Source: a virus
IMG/VR virus record: IMGVR_UViG_3300042549_001849
Span: 1-25,401 of that record
Reading direction: 5' to 3' (one strand)
Length of the DNA stretch: 25,401 nt
Below, in pieces: positions 18,001 to 23,220 of the stretch. Both the position numbers and the translations under genes were made by a program. Every line of letters starts with the position of its first letter. The stretch's first letter is position 1. A model generated the notes under the pieces. The model saw only the letters and a program-made list of their open reading frames with translations. It did no database searches and had not been told where the DNA came from.

Positions 18001-21000
18001 GAAAGATGGTTATGTTAGAATGTATCATCAAACGACACCAGAAAATATTCAGTCTATAGTTAAAAATGGTCTTCTTGTTTCAAAGACGAGAGCGTCTTCA
18101 GAATCTAGAGGCGTATCTATTGCTGACTCTCCTTTCTATGGAACTAACAATCCTAACTTAGTCACAATCGAGGTTCAAGTTCCAAGAGATAAACTTAAAC
18201 AAGCAAATGGTTCTGCTTTGCAATCAGATATTCCTGCATCTGACATTATTGCTGTTCACGAACCTTGGCACGAAAATGCTAGATATATTGAAAAGAATCC
18301 AGAAACATTGAAAGAAGTTCTTAATGGAGATATGGATTTTATGCTTGGAGATAATTCTCCAGAAGCAAAGGCTATAGAATACATCAAGAATAAGCATTCA
18401 AAAGATAAGCCACGCTACCAGCCAGCGGAGGGCGGTGCTGATTGGTCTAAGACTGTTGCTGAGGCTCAAAGAGACAAGCCAGAGTCTGCTATGGTAAGAG
18501 TTCAACACAAACTTGGTGGTGGACTTATGTCTACTGTTATAGAACAGGCTGGAGACATCCTACACAGAACCTATGAAAGAATAAATATAAACAATGGTTC
18601 TTTCGGTTATGAAACAGTTAAATACAAAGTTGATTTAGCATTAAAGCGTATATCTGATTTGCTTCTCAACAAAGACGAATTCAAAAGAAACGCTGTAAGC
18701 AATTTTGCAAATGACAAAAGGTCTACAGGAACATCTGAACAGCATCTTGTAGAAGTAAAGAAGTTGTTAAAGGAATTCGGAGATGCACACGCTGAACTTC
18801 CTGCTAATAACGAACTTCAAAGAAGAGTAAAGGCTCTTAATGTTGCACTTGGAAACCTTGATTTTAATTCCGCTCATAGAGAACTAAAGTTCTTAAATAC
18901 TAAGTTGGTCAATGAAAATACTTGGACAAACTTCGCTAAGGAAGGAATGAGCAAAGAAAATCGTCCTGCTTTCCAACCAGCGGAGGGCGATAGAATTTAT
19001 ACTCAAAAGCAAATGGACGGAGAGTTCGTCGGAAGATATGCTTCTGAGAACCCCAAGGCAACAAAAGGACTCAAGCCTAAGTTTGAAATATTTAGTACTG
19101 GTGATGAAGGAAGCATTATGTTGATGAAGGGAAAAGGCTATGACGAGATGGCTATTGGTTCTATATCCTATTCTTTCTCTAAGGCTACTGGAGAAGCGTT
19201 AATACAATACTCTAGCATTGCACCAGCACATCAAGGCAAAGGCTACGGAAACCTTCTTTATTCTGAATTAGTTGAAAGACTCAGAAGTATGGGAATGAAG
19301 CAAGTTCAAGGTATGATTGTTGATGACAATGGAAGACCTCAAAAAATCCGTGAGCGTATTATAGACCAAGAGAACGCTCGTATTGGTGGAGATAAAACGC
19401 AGATTGATTATGTCGAGAAAGACCCAGATAGCGATGCTACTCATACAGGTGTAACATCTTATCTCTATAAAGATGCCCGTTACCAGCCATCCGAATACCA
19501 AGGCGGGGACGACTACTATAAGAAAGGTAAAAGCAAAAACGGAGTAAAAATTCCCAAGCAATATCAAGACTGGCCTACATCTCCAGAAAGTGTCGATGAG
19601 TTTGGTGCTAAGATTAGGTATCTAAGATACTTCGACCCTAAATCTGGGAAAATTAAAGAGGTAGAAAACTTCCCGTTTACCTATATGGAAATAGGTCACG
19701 AACTTAACAGCAAGGATGTTTATCTCTGGTCGTTAAATAACGCTAACTTTAAGAAATACGGAGTTCACGAAAATTCTCCTTTAACAATAGAAAACATGGC
19801 AAGCATGATGAGAGATAAAAAATCTCCATTCCACGGCTATGGAAACTTGGCATTGTCTGATGTTCGTGGAAGAATTGAAATGCCTGTTCTTGATGACAAA
19901 GCAAATATTATTGAAAAAGGAAGAGTTTCTATTGGTGTGCTTGCTGGTGCGGAAGGAAAAGTTACATTGCCACAGTTCCGTCTTCTTAAGGAAAACATCA
20001 TTACAAAGTTAGGAATTCCTGGACTTTCAGAAAAGGATTTTGACTTCTGGCTTTATACTGCCGACAGAGAGATTCGCTCCCAGTTTGGTTTAAGTGAAAA
20101 GGATAAGGGAGGAATTAAATTCCAGCCTAGGGAGGACAATCAAGGAAGTGCTTGGTATAACAAAGCAGAAAAGATTGGCACACAGTCTAGCAATATAAAG
20201 TTGCTTCTTGAAGGTATGGCTTCTGGAAGAATCCTTCGCACAAGTTCCTACAAGGGGCTTGGATTAGAAGACGCTAACCTCATTGCTCACACTCCAGACA
20301 CAGCCAAGATTGGTCAAGTAACGGCTAGAGATAAGGCTTTGGCTGACTTGCAGGGTGGCATTTTCTATGCTATTGCTAACGGAAAGAAAGTCTGGGCGAG
20401 CAACTTTGCTGGAGATGGTGAAACAAACATCTTAGTTCAATATGCTAACGACCAACTTAAAACTAACCCAAATAAGAAAACCTACATCTTACTGGTGAAA
20501 CCTAGTAGCGGTGACAATAGCAAGATATTTGCTTCTGTTGATGGTGCTAGAGGAGTGTCTAACATCTTTAAGCACCTTAATGACTCTAAGGTTATGACAG
20601 ACCTAAAATATGTTGAGGCATTAAAGAAGTCTGCCGAAACGAAATTAGGAATACAAGGCCTTGAAGGTCTTGGAAAGGAAGAATTATACGCAAGAATTGA
20701 CGATGCTCTTCTTAATTCTAAGTCTAATGAAATAGGATTTGACCAAAGGCGTGAATTCACAAGAGAGATTGCAAGGCAACTTGATAAGGCTGGTGCGTTT
20801 GATTCTAAGAAAAGCAAAAATGCTCTTGTTAAATCTTTCCACAAGGGCTTTGAAAGAGGATTCTCTATCGTTGAAATGGAGCGTGTGTTTGGAAACTTAA
20901 TGGCTGAGGATGTTATCAAGGATGTTCCAGCGGGTCATGTATATGGTGCTTTAGAAATCACAAGCCCTCTTAAGGAAACGCCAGACAGCGGTCACAGAGG

Positions 21001-21400
21001 TTATGATGCCAGCATCGAGCAAGAAAGCGGAGAACCAGCGAGGTTAATCATGTTCGATAAAACAGCCCATGTAACCGAAATGGTTAACAAAAAAAGCGGA
21101 AAAGAAATTTCAATTCATAAGGCTGGAGAAGGCTCGTATCATTCTCATGTCGGAGGTCAGATTCCGTATCAAGAGGTAAAGGGTAAATCTAGGATGCCAT
21201 TCCAACCCTCTGAGGGCTTCAGCACATTCACATCAGAGCGTACTCCTACAGGCGTGTTGCTCAAGAATGCCGCTGGCTATGTCATCTCCAGAGTCGGCTC
21301 CAAGTACAGGGTATACAATCCCTACAAGGCTGTCATCGGGGTCTACGACAACGAGGAGCAAGCCAAGAACCGCATCTACAAGGAGGAGCCTAGACGATGA
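12020..21400 (+). CDS. Giant multidomain virion protein (gp16-position; polyvalent-protein-like polyprotein)
   Basis: One uninterrupted frame of 3126 residues. I start it at ATG 12020 (4 bases after the previous stop) rather than at an in-frame ATG inside the previous gene. Order: helical core 1-700 with a glycine-zipper segment (411-449); metallopeptidase motif HELFH (745-749); unknown region to 1245; then modules divided by nine [FY]QPxE motifs at 1246, 1329, 1802, 1980, 2133, 2318, 2488, 2701 and 3061. Recognised modules are an ADP-ribosyltransferase (about 1520-1775), GNAT (1802-1979), second ART-like domain (1980-2132), GNAT (2318-2487), and a short module repeated at 1246 and 3061. Position implies packaging in the virion and ejection with DNA. 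No RNA polymerase or lytic transglycosylase motif was found. The coding composition turns AT-rich in many C-terminal modules. Confidence 0.85.
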   Translation: MAELYDQNKIYANRPTASSQAPQSADAELEAMLSELPPEEREAARASITAAPTGEDINRAMQERNANGEVFNMNIEQYRLWKSNNKTKEVDVLDSMGQAAEGVFNEIMAAAGSIYDKPLESTAKLTPSIVEAFAQGTRSLYGMAAQSQDPNSVFFRVKNALSANGDDEQAEFQQFMEAQEFNVQSMKLATGKETWLVDKDLINPEMTQVMSYIADPTLFVPFGGIAAKGAKMIGMGEALAKASARASQIQRKVLGGAIKWGAGAPIEFLGTATRNTIDYGLEKAGSAFEVVTGMPVAEARTTAQMYGWYSASAALEGRTVGLPLVGNIAGAAVGSTTARGVGEALSMVGEQIGKQERYGRGVLSYAGQALRDANKSGVPLSQHAKALLNVLDKVDPLFVYSADISKGAAEGMAIGGILGGLNAGEEGAASGAGAGLMLGAIGAGMGSAVSDIGKGRLYDRIAVQRQMVIEGLRNIDADKASAFEAMAKTAELSGNRDLIAQVDGIITGIDVMAPNAKFVARTEKAHMDWLLSQKIDPDTGRLMEPLALFPEFGTDRKSRARALSFLSMIGNRFDGDHKLFIKELQGLPQDHALRKQFFRLSGEQKTAVFNAIDKAATPESKAIFGGKSGYEFYGQLNYAEANVARVNAMFDAGNKTQANEMIRTFLKDETVKGELTERGKLLKEKLATEGYFDKDGNMRPSRLKDVEATRKEYKNAKGFVFRRDSTGQVEIHINLNEFGKETAPHELFHAVMMDSMLKPDFIDRLGQNLLGKFDADGKRIENASVDVGQVKKFFQRYIDALHGKDSQEAGNQAQRLEAAIKEYEARGTTNKISLETKNTLEGLLEEFGAYYFGAFINNKPVDYLFRGGELGAMREVMGNAKQGFLDFWRSKIKSINPDFNFDPSTNEFITQAFEKDGIRTKNKSLDLMMRDFVRATAMANKQGGFDVSRLSPAARETFVKNNGIRGLSMTRDANGNLVRSSQRKVIIEQMRTGKEIYKILSGLDPKYRQGLYTDGEGNLSGRLSPEAMEAMVQSGHIDRAWVDKIQQGYNILDGKGGNVIYFGYLGRTAQIGDYAWPRLVGSDVPFKNRAAVLVGVDFKVGKDGKMYSLFHTLDKAVIDGRADVLWSDSAVRTLWGGDRGAMEADFFRYLSNASKAAGDSSRLESAVLLEDGTGAGSRRRDVLHQMLGMVKAEGDVYLNKPIAEIPYGIRHSVTTFNVDGIANMRVGTDRWNVVPENAFKDLSRNFQPSEMAREDTPNGSIIKHPLGYKFAEKNGKVRAFDKNGNSIGVFDGIEQASEAAKKYEGKLQIEREQFTEEVRQEQDKKMARFQPIEGATRRQALQPDGDLFSTDEIKAFTKETRVIKQTQQEFVAQYVQEMLLPENKSKVNELIEQSFDRFRELREIEKQLNAEREQLTWDSKSNQEELKILQGRIVELIQERQKNIDGKTNLGDNPILDFYAKQLIKQEALIKRNGEIIAELEAQGITNRSSDYWKTKTAYESYEQGKLTPEVAAVFLESQMQKVYNDQYATGVPVTFVANHGTPNYALIASKMFDVARLGENTGSASAKKATFFAGSDTTAINYIGVPLEPNWINHPDYAWYFDLDRIKRTITQNYSNPDLIIPNTEALFNEVKSRLEHHDTSKGVKNEIEKILAPLEAKSKAGERLDVSILWLERLSNHMVDVGTTFGGYGSEWKDAGRPPHLMRQLVKMTNPFVFEYKKSDFRDVTFNEVIMKATEAGHDGVVFKNARDGGVDDIIYALISNTPNEAIKVFETAHDGNAVNRGVNENGKKILNGRELGLMFQPSEGNTGGRVYDPNSKEWKFGFVGRIAEENPELTKDVSLQHIDKGNGMNKLVFTDNSSGQSKNIGHISWDKFGGISTNIDPAFRGRGLSYLFYSEAAERMRAQGIKQSVSTIVNKEAIPVKIREAIFGDTRRFISRREEGKPIGQAEAKAIIAAMQEQGGEYAGVNVSNKIDPNARYQPAEIPEGLGTSKVKDGYVRMYHQTTPENIQSIVKNGLLVSKTRASSESRGVSIADSPFYGTNNPNLVTIEVQVPRDKLKQANGSALQSDIPASDIIAVHEPWHENARYIEKNPETLKEVLNGDMDFMLGDNSPEAKAIEYIKNKHSKDKPRYQPAEGGADWSKTVAEAQRDKPESAMVRVQHKLGGGLMSTVIEQAGDILHRTYERININNGSFGYETVKYKVDLALKRISDLLLNKDEFKRNAVSNFANDKRSTGTSEQHLVEVKKLLKEFGDAHAELPANNELQRRVKALNVALGNLDFNSAHRELKFLNTKLVNENTWTNFAKEGMSKENRPAFQPAEGDRIYTQKQMDGEFVGRYASENPKATKGLKPKFEIFSTGDEGSIMLMKGKGYDEMAIGSISYSFSKATGEALIQYSSIAPAHQGKGYGNLLYSELVERLRSMGMKQVQGMIVDDNGRPQKIRERIIDQENARIGGDKTQIDYVEKDPDSDATHTGVTSYLYKDARYQPSEYQGGDDYYKKGKSKNGVKIPKQYQDWPTSPESVDEFGAKIRYLRYFDPKSGKIKEVENFPFTYMEIGHELNSKDVYLWSLNNANFKKYGVHENSPLTIENMASMMRDKKSPFHGYGNLALSDVRGRIEMPVLDDKANIIEKGRVSIGVLAGAEGKVTLPQFRLLKENIITKLGIPGLSEKDFDFWLYTADREIRSQFGLSEKDKGGIKFQPREDNQGSAWYNKAEKIGTQSSNIKLLLEGMASGRILRTSSYKGLGLEDANLIAHTPDTAKIGQVTARDKALADLQGGIFYAIANGKKVWASNFAGDGETNILVQYANDQLKTNPNKKTYILLVKPSSGDNSKIFASVDGARGVSNIFKHLNDSKVMTDLKYVEALKKSAETKLGIQGLEGLGKEELYARIDDALLNSKSNEIGFDQRREFTREIARQLDKAGAFDSKKSKNALVKSFHKGFERGFSIVEMERVFGNLMAEDVIKDVPAGHVYGALEITSPLKETPDSGHRGYDASIEQESGEPARLIMFDKTAHVTEMVNKKSGKEISIHKAGEGSYHSHVGGQIPYQEVKGKSRMPFQPSEGFSTFTSERTPTGVLLKNAAGYVISRVGSKYRVYNPYKAVIGVYDNEEQAKNRIYKEEPRR
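13250..13366 (+). other. Glycine-zipper membrane-interacting segment (giant protein, residues 411-449)
   Basis: About 39 residues are mostly Gly, Ala, Ile, Leu and Met with repeated Gly-x-x-Gly spacing ('GGILGG', 'GAIGAGMG'). Such segments insert in or assemble across membranes. In a gp16-position protein this suits a role in forming the inner-membrane channel during genome ejection. Another Gly/Ala-rich stretch lies just upstream (around residues 320-335). Confidence 0.55.
14162..14629 (+). other. Zincin-like metallopeptidase domain (giant protein, about residues 715-870)
   Basis: The sequence shows His-Glu-Leu-Phe-His at residues 745-749, preceded by a hydrophobic strand ('VEIHINL') and an Ala-Pro, the usual setting of the HExxH zinc helix. 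A conserved-looking helix with Glu-Glu-Phe (E845/E846) about 100 residues later could supply the third zinc ligand, as in gluzincins. Metallopeptidases of this sort are known in phage polyvalent proteins. Self-processing of the same polypeptide is my inference. Confidence 0.65.
15755..16003 (+). other. Module A: first copy of a short duplicated module (residues 1246-1328)
   Basis: It starts with FQPSE. The following ~50 residues (Glu-Asp-Thr-Pro-x-Gly ... Gly-Tyr ... Gly-Lys-x-Arg ... Ile-Gly-Val-Phe-Asp ... Glu-Gln-Ala) align by eye with the very C terminus of the same protein (module I). The module then continues as a charged helix to the next motif at 1329. Confidence 0.6.
16577..17344 (+). 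other. ADP-ribosyltransferase domain, ART-PolyVal-like (residues about 1520-1775)
   Basis: The order of motifs fits the ART fold of phage polyvalent proteins: a strand ending in Asn-His-Gly-Thr (H1540), an Ala-x-x-Tyr motif (Y1583) after 'FFAGSDTTA', then 'NPFVFEY', and finally 'GHDGVVFKNARDGGVDD' (D1741 to D1755) leading into a Tyr-Ala-Leu strand. These would be the NAD-binding and catalytic positions. The classical catalytic Glu is not obvious, so activity is unproven. It would modify host proteins after ejection if active. Confidence 0.65.
17423..17956 (+). other. Module C: GNAT acetyltransferase, copy 1 (residues 1802-1979)
   Basis: The acetyl-CoA-binding loop is seen as 'IDPAFRGRGLS' (Arg-Gly-Arg-Gly at 1887-1890) followed by the expected helix 'LFYSEAAERMRAQGIK'. 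The module begins with 'FQPSEG' and ends at the next motif. It is a paralogue of module F: both begin after the motif with 'FVGR-x-A/S-E-N-P' and share the loop and helix. The substrate is unknown. Confidence 0.7.
17957..18415 (+). other. Module D: second ART-like domain (residues 1980-2132)
   Basis: After YQPAE comes 'YVRMYHQTTPENIQSIVKNG' (H2003), the typical first strand-helix of small ART-fold enzymes (Tyr-His-x-Thr ... Ile ... Gly-Leu). A Ser-Arg-Gly-Val segment follows, and then a closing strand 'DIIAVHEPWHE'. ADP-ribosyltransferase activity is plausible but the acidic catalytic residue cannot be fixed by eye. It lies between GNAT copy 1 and an unknown helical module. Confidence 0.5.
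18416..18970 (+). other. Module E: unrecognised helical module (residues 2133-2317)
   Basis: It is bounded by YQPAE and FQPAE. The interior is Lys/Asn/Leu/Glu-rich and helical, with no catalytic motif that I can recognise. The DNA is strikingly AT-rich (for example 18560-18760) compared with the core of the gene. Confidence 0.5.
18971..19480 (+). other. Module F: GNAT acetyltransferase, copy 2 (residues 2318-2487)
   Basis: The acetyl-CoA loop is 'IAPAHQGKGYG' (Gln-Gly-Lys-Gly-Tyr-Gly at 2405-2410), closer to the GNAT consensus than copy 1. The next helix 'LLYSELVERLRSMGMK' parallels copy 1. Length (170) is nearly that of module C (178), supporting duplication of a whole motif-plus-domain unit. 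Confidence 0.72.
19481..20119 (+). other. Module G: unrecognised module (residues 2488-2700)
   Basis: It is bounded by YQPSE and FQPRE. It is rich in aromatic and charged residues, with alternating strands and helices. I recognise no family. Nothing suggests a membrane segment. Confidence 0.45.
20120..21199 (+). other. Module H: unrecognised large module (residues 2701-3060)
   Basis: It is the second longest module, 360 residues. The first part is alpha/beta ('GGIFYAIANGKKVWASNF' about residues 2775-2792, then 'TYILLVKPSSG'), the middle is helical, and near the end is 'GSYHSHVGGQIPY'. It may be one of the large-polyvalent-protein-associated domains, but I cannot match it to a named family. 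Confidence 0.45.
21200..21400 (+). other. Module I: C-terminal copy of the short duplicated module (residues 3061-3126)
   Basis: It begins with FQPSEG and repeats the layout of module A: Glu-Arg-Thr-Pro-x-Gly, Lys, Ala-Gly-Tyr, Gly-Ser-Lys-Tyr-Arg-Val, Ile-Gly-Val-Tyr-Asp, Glu-Gln-Ala. It ends the protein in a basic tail. It could be a binding or packaging tag since one copy caps the cargo region at each end. Confidence 0.6.
21381..21386 (+). promoter_or_regulatory. Shine-Dalgarno sequence for the holin gene
   Basis: AGGAGG lies 10 bases before ATG 21397, inside the last codons of the giant gene. It is the clearest ribosome-binding site on the plus strand; head and tail genes have none. Confidence 0.7.
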
Positions 21401-21705
21401 ATGTCGATGACCCTACCCTCCAGTCTGTCGTGGAGGAGTTCAAGCGGACTGGCTGGGTGATGGCTATCCTAGGAATGCTAGGGATGATTGCCCGTCTGAT
21501 ACTGACCAACGAGAAGTTCGTCTTGGCTATCTGGACTAGGAAGGCTATTGCTGGCGGTATCGTTGGGGTGTTGTGCTACTTCGGACTGTACGAGGCTGAC
21601 ATAGCCCCGCTGTATCGTAGCGTAATCATTGCTATCGCTGGTAGCATTGCCCCCGAACTGTTTGACATCATCAGAAAGAAATTTATAAAAACAGTAAAGG
21701 AATAA
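21397..21705 (+). CDS. Holin-like membrane protein
   Basis: A 102-residue protein with about three hydrophobic helices (roughly residues 18-37, 50-65 and 73-92), a charged N terminus and a Lys-rich C terminus, the usual holin build. The pattern 'RKAIAGGIVGVLCYFGL' followed by 'IAPLYRSVIIAIAG' resembles LydA-type holins. The ATG overlaps the TGA of the giant gene (ATGA). Its position after the last virion gene matches T7 gp17.5. It would permeabilise the inner membrane at lysis time. No endolysin gene is seen next to it. Confidence 0.68.
   Translation: MNVDDPTLQSVVEEFKRTGWVMAILGMLGMIARLILTNEKFVLAIWTRKAIAGGIVGVLCYFGLYEADIAPLYRSVIIAIAGSIAPELFDIIRKKFIKTVKE
21697..21701 (+). promoter_or_regulatory. 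Shine-Dalgarno sequence for gene 21708-22511
   Basis: AAGGA lies 6 bases before ATG 21708, overlapping the end of the holin gene. This spacing fits a standard ribosome-binding site. Confidence 0.55.
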
Positions 21706-21707
21706 TC

Positions 21708-22511
21708 ATGCTGAATTATACACCATATTTTAATCGTCCCAACTCAAGCCCCAACTTACTTCAAACAGGATTAATGAAGGCAAAAGATTCTTACTTTGGA
21801 AGGTATAATGTTCAAATGCCTAATGTTATATCATTTGATGGAGTTGAGCATCCTTGGCAAGTGCCAGAACTTTTAAGTAGCGTAGAATCATTTAGAAAAT
21901 TAAACCCAGAACTAGGAACATCAGAAGCCCAAGAGTATTATGAAAATTCTGCTCTTGGTTCTGCATTGTTAAAACTAGGAAAGCGTCAGCCTTTTTATGA
22001 ATCGTATGTTGGTGATAATTTGCTTTATGATGATGAGGCTGACCAACAAATGAACTTTAAAGATGCATTAATGACTGACTATAAAGATTTAGGATTAAAA
22101 AGCGTTGATGATTACGATGCTATTCCAGAACAATATAAGTCATATCTTATTGCTCAAAGAATGAGAAACTTAAATTCTCGCAGTTTTGGGTCATTGAGGG
22201 ATTATGCGACAAGTCTTTACAATGAGAAGGGTAGAGAAGAAGCAAAGAAATGGGAGTACAAACCAGAGGTACTAAAAGATTTGCCATCTCCAGTTTCTAG
22301 AGAGTTTTCAAATCCAAACGCATCTAAACAAAAGATTGATACAAGCGTTTCCTTGGAAAAACAAACTCCAACTTCTGATGTTCCTTGGGGAACTAAACAT
22401 CCATTAAGACTGATGTGGATTAATGAAAATATAACTAAGTTAAGTAAGGAAGATTTCAATACTGGTCTTGATAAGTTGGATTCAATGTATGGAACAAAAG
22501 ATAATGAATAG
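21708..22511 (+). CDS. Unknown AT-rich protein in the lysis region
   Basis: A 267-residue soluble-looking protein starting 2 bases after the holin stop. It is rich in Asn, Tyr, Lys, Leu and Ser with no signal peptide, no membrane helix and no lysozyme, amidase or peptidase motif that I can recognise. The coding DNA is far more AT-rich than the holin before it and the lipoprotein after it, like the AT-rich modules of the giant protein, suggesting separate acquisition. It could be an unrecognised lysis enzyme, a virion-associated protein or a moron-type gene. The last 8 bases overlap the next start. Confidence 0.55.
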   Translation: MLNYTPYFNRPNSSPNLLQTGLMKAKDSYFGRYNVQMPNVISFDGVEHPWQVPELLSSVESFRKLNPELGTSEAQEYYENSALGSALLKLGKRQPFYESYVGDNLLYDDEADQQMNFKDALMTDYKDLGLKSVDDYDAIPEQYKSYLIAQRMRNLNSRSFGSLRDYATSLYNEKGREEAKKWEYKPEVLKDLPSPVSREFSNPNASKQKIDTSVSLEKQTPTSDVPWGTKHPLRLMWINENITKLSKEDFNTGLDKLDSMYGTKDNE

Positions 22512-23220
22512 TTTACAAACCATAGCAATATTATTTATCTTTGTAACCTTAGTAGGATGTCAGACTGTTGAGGAGGCTGTGGTAATCCCATTCACAAATG
22601 AAGAGAAAGACAAGTACATCCAGAAAGTCGAGGCAATCGTCTCAGAGTCCGCTTCTGCGATTGTTGCTGTCGTTCCTTCCCTCCCTGTTGGGATTGCTAG
22701 GGATATCATCGAGTCCCAAGGAACGAGGCTCTCAGGGGTCTCCAAGCCCTCAGTCGAGTCAGTCGGACGATACGCTCGGATGGTTAAAGAAAACGACTCC
22801 AAGGCCGTCCAGAAGGACAAGGAAGAGGCGTTGAAGGTCGATGAGCAGACCTCTGTCCTGTGGGAGATGGTCTTGGATAGGGATAGAGAACTAGATGCGG
22901 CTAAGGCAGAGCGTGACTTGGCTGTCGAGGAGCGTAAGCGTGAACTCAAGGACAAGATTCTTTGGGCGTTGTCCTGCTTGGGCATGGCAGTATCTACAGG
23001 CGGCTTGCTAGTAATAGCCTTCACACCTTTCAAGTGGCGTGGTGCTATCCTAGTTGCTGGCGGTGGTCTAGCAGTAGCCTCCGTCTGGGTTCTGGATTCA
23101 GTTTGGTTCCAGTATGTACTCCAGACTATCGTTGTCTTGGTGGTCTTAGACTTACTTTGGATGGCAATCCGCTGGCAACTTTCAAGAAGAAGTAAGGCAC
23201 GGGTCGAACCCCAGACCTAA
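22504..23220 (+). CDS. Lipoprotein with coiled coil and three C-terminal membrane helices; candidate spanin-like protein
   Basis: I start at ATG 22504, which puts a typical lipoprotein signal at the N terminus (hydrophobic residues 7-18, lipobox Leu-Val-Gly-Cys with C19); longer in-frame starts would bury it. Gln at +2 would allow outer-membrane sorting in Gram-negatives. Residues about 85-150 form a charged Lys/Glu/Arg coiled coil, and then come three hydrophobic helices (about 152-173, 180-200, 203-224) and a basic tail. An N-terminal lipid anchor with a C-terminal transmembrane part is the topology of unimolecular spanins, although those have one helix, not three. Location beside the holin supports a lysis role. 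The start overlaps the preceding gene by 8 bases, and the 3' end overlaps the opposing gene. Confidence 0.6.
   Translation: MNSLQTIAILFIFVTLVGCQTVEEAVVIPFTNEEKDKYIQKVEAIVSESASAIVAVVPSLPVGIARDIIESQGTRLSGVSKPSVESVGRYARMVKENDSKAVQKDKEEALKVDEQTSVLWEMVLDRDRELDAAKAERDLAVEERKRELKDKILWALSCLGMAVSTGGLLVIAFTPFKWRGAILVAGGGLAVASVWVLDSVWFQYVLQTIVVLVVLDLLWMAIRWQLSRRSKARVEPQT

Larger units (their letters stand above)
15755..21214 (+). repeat. Nine dispersed [FY]QPxE motifs in the giant protein
   Basis: Copies start at bases 15755, 16004, 17423, 17957, 18416, 18971, 19481, 20120 and 21200, each encoding Phe or Tyr, Gln, Pro, then Ser/Ala/Ile/Arg, Glu. The preceding residue is often Arg, and Gly frequently follows. 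The DNA around 17954 and 18413 is identical over 17 bases (CGCTACCAGCCAGCGGA), suggesting recombination at the seams. None lies in the first 1245 residues. Confidence 0.9.

Noticed and set aside
12020-21400. Idea that the giant protein is an N4-type virion RNA polymerase (similar size)
   Set aside because: No T/DxxGR-type or other single-subunit polymerase motif was found; the visible domains are peptidase, ART and GNAT.
22468-22503. Upstream ATG for the lipoprotein gene
   Set aside because: It would place 12 residues before the signal peptide and lies inside the preceding gene; ATG 22504 leaves a standard lipoprotein signal.
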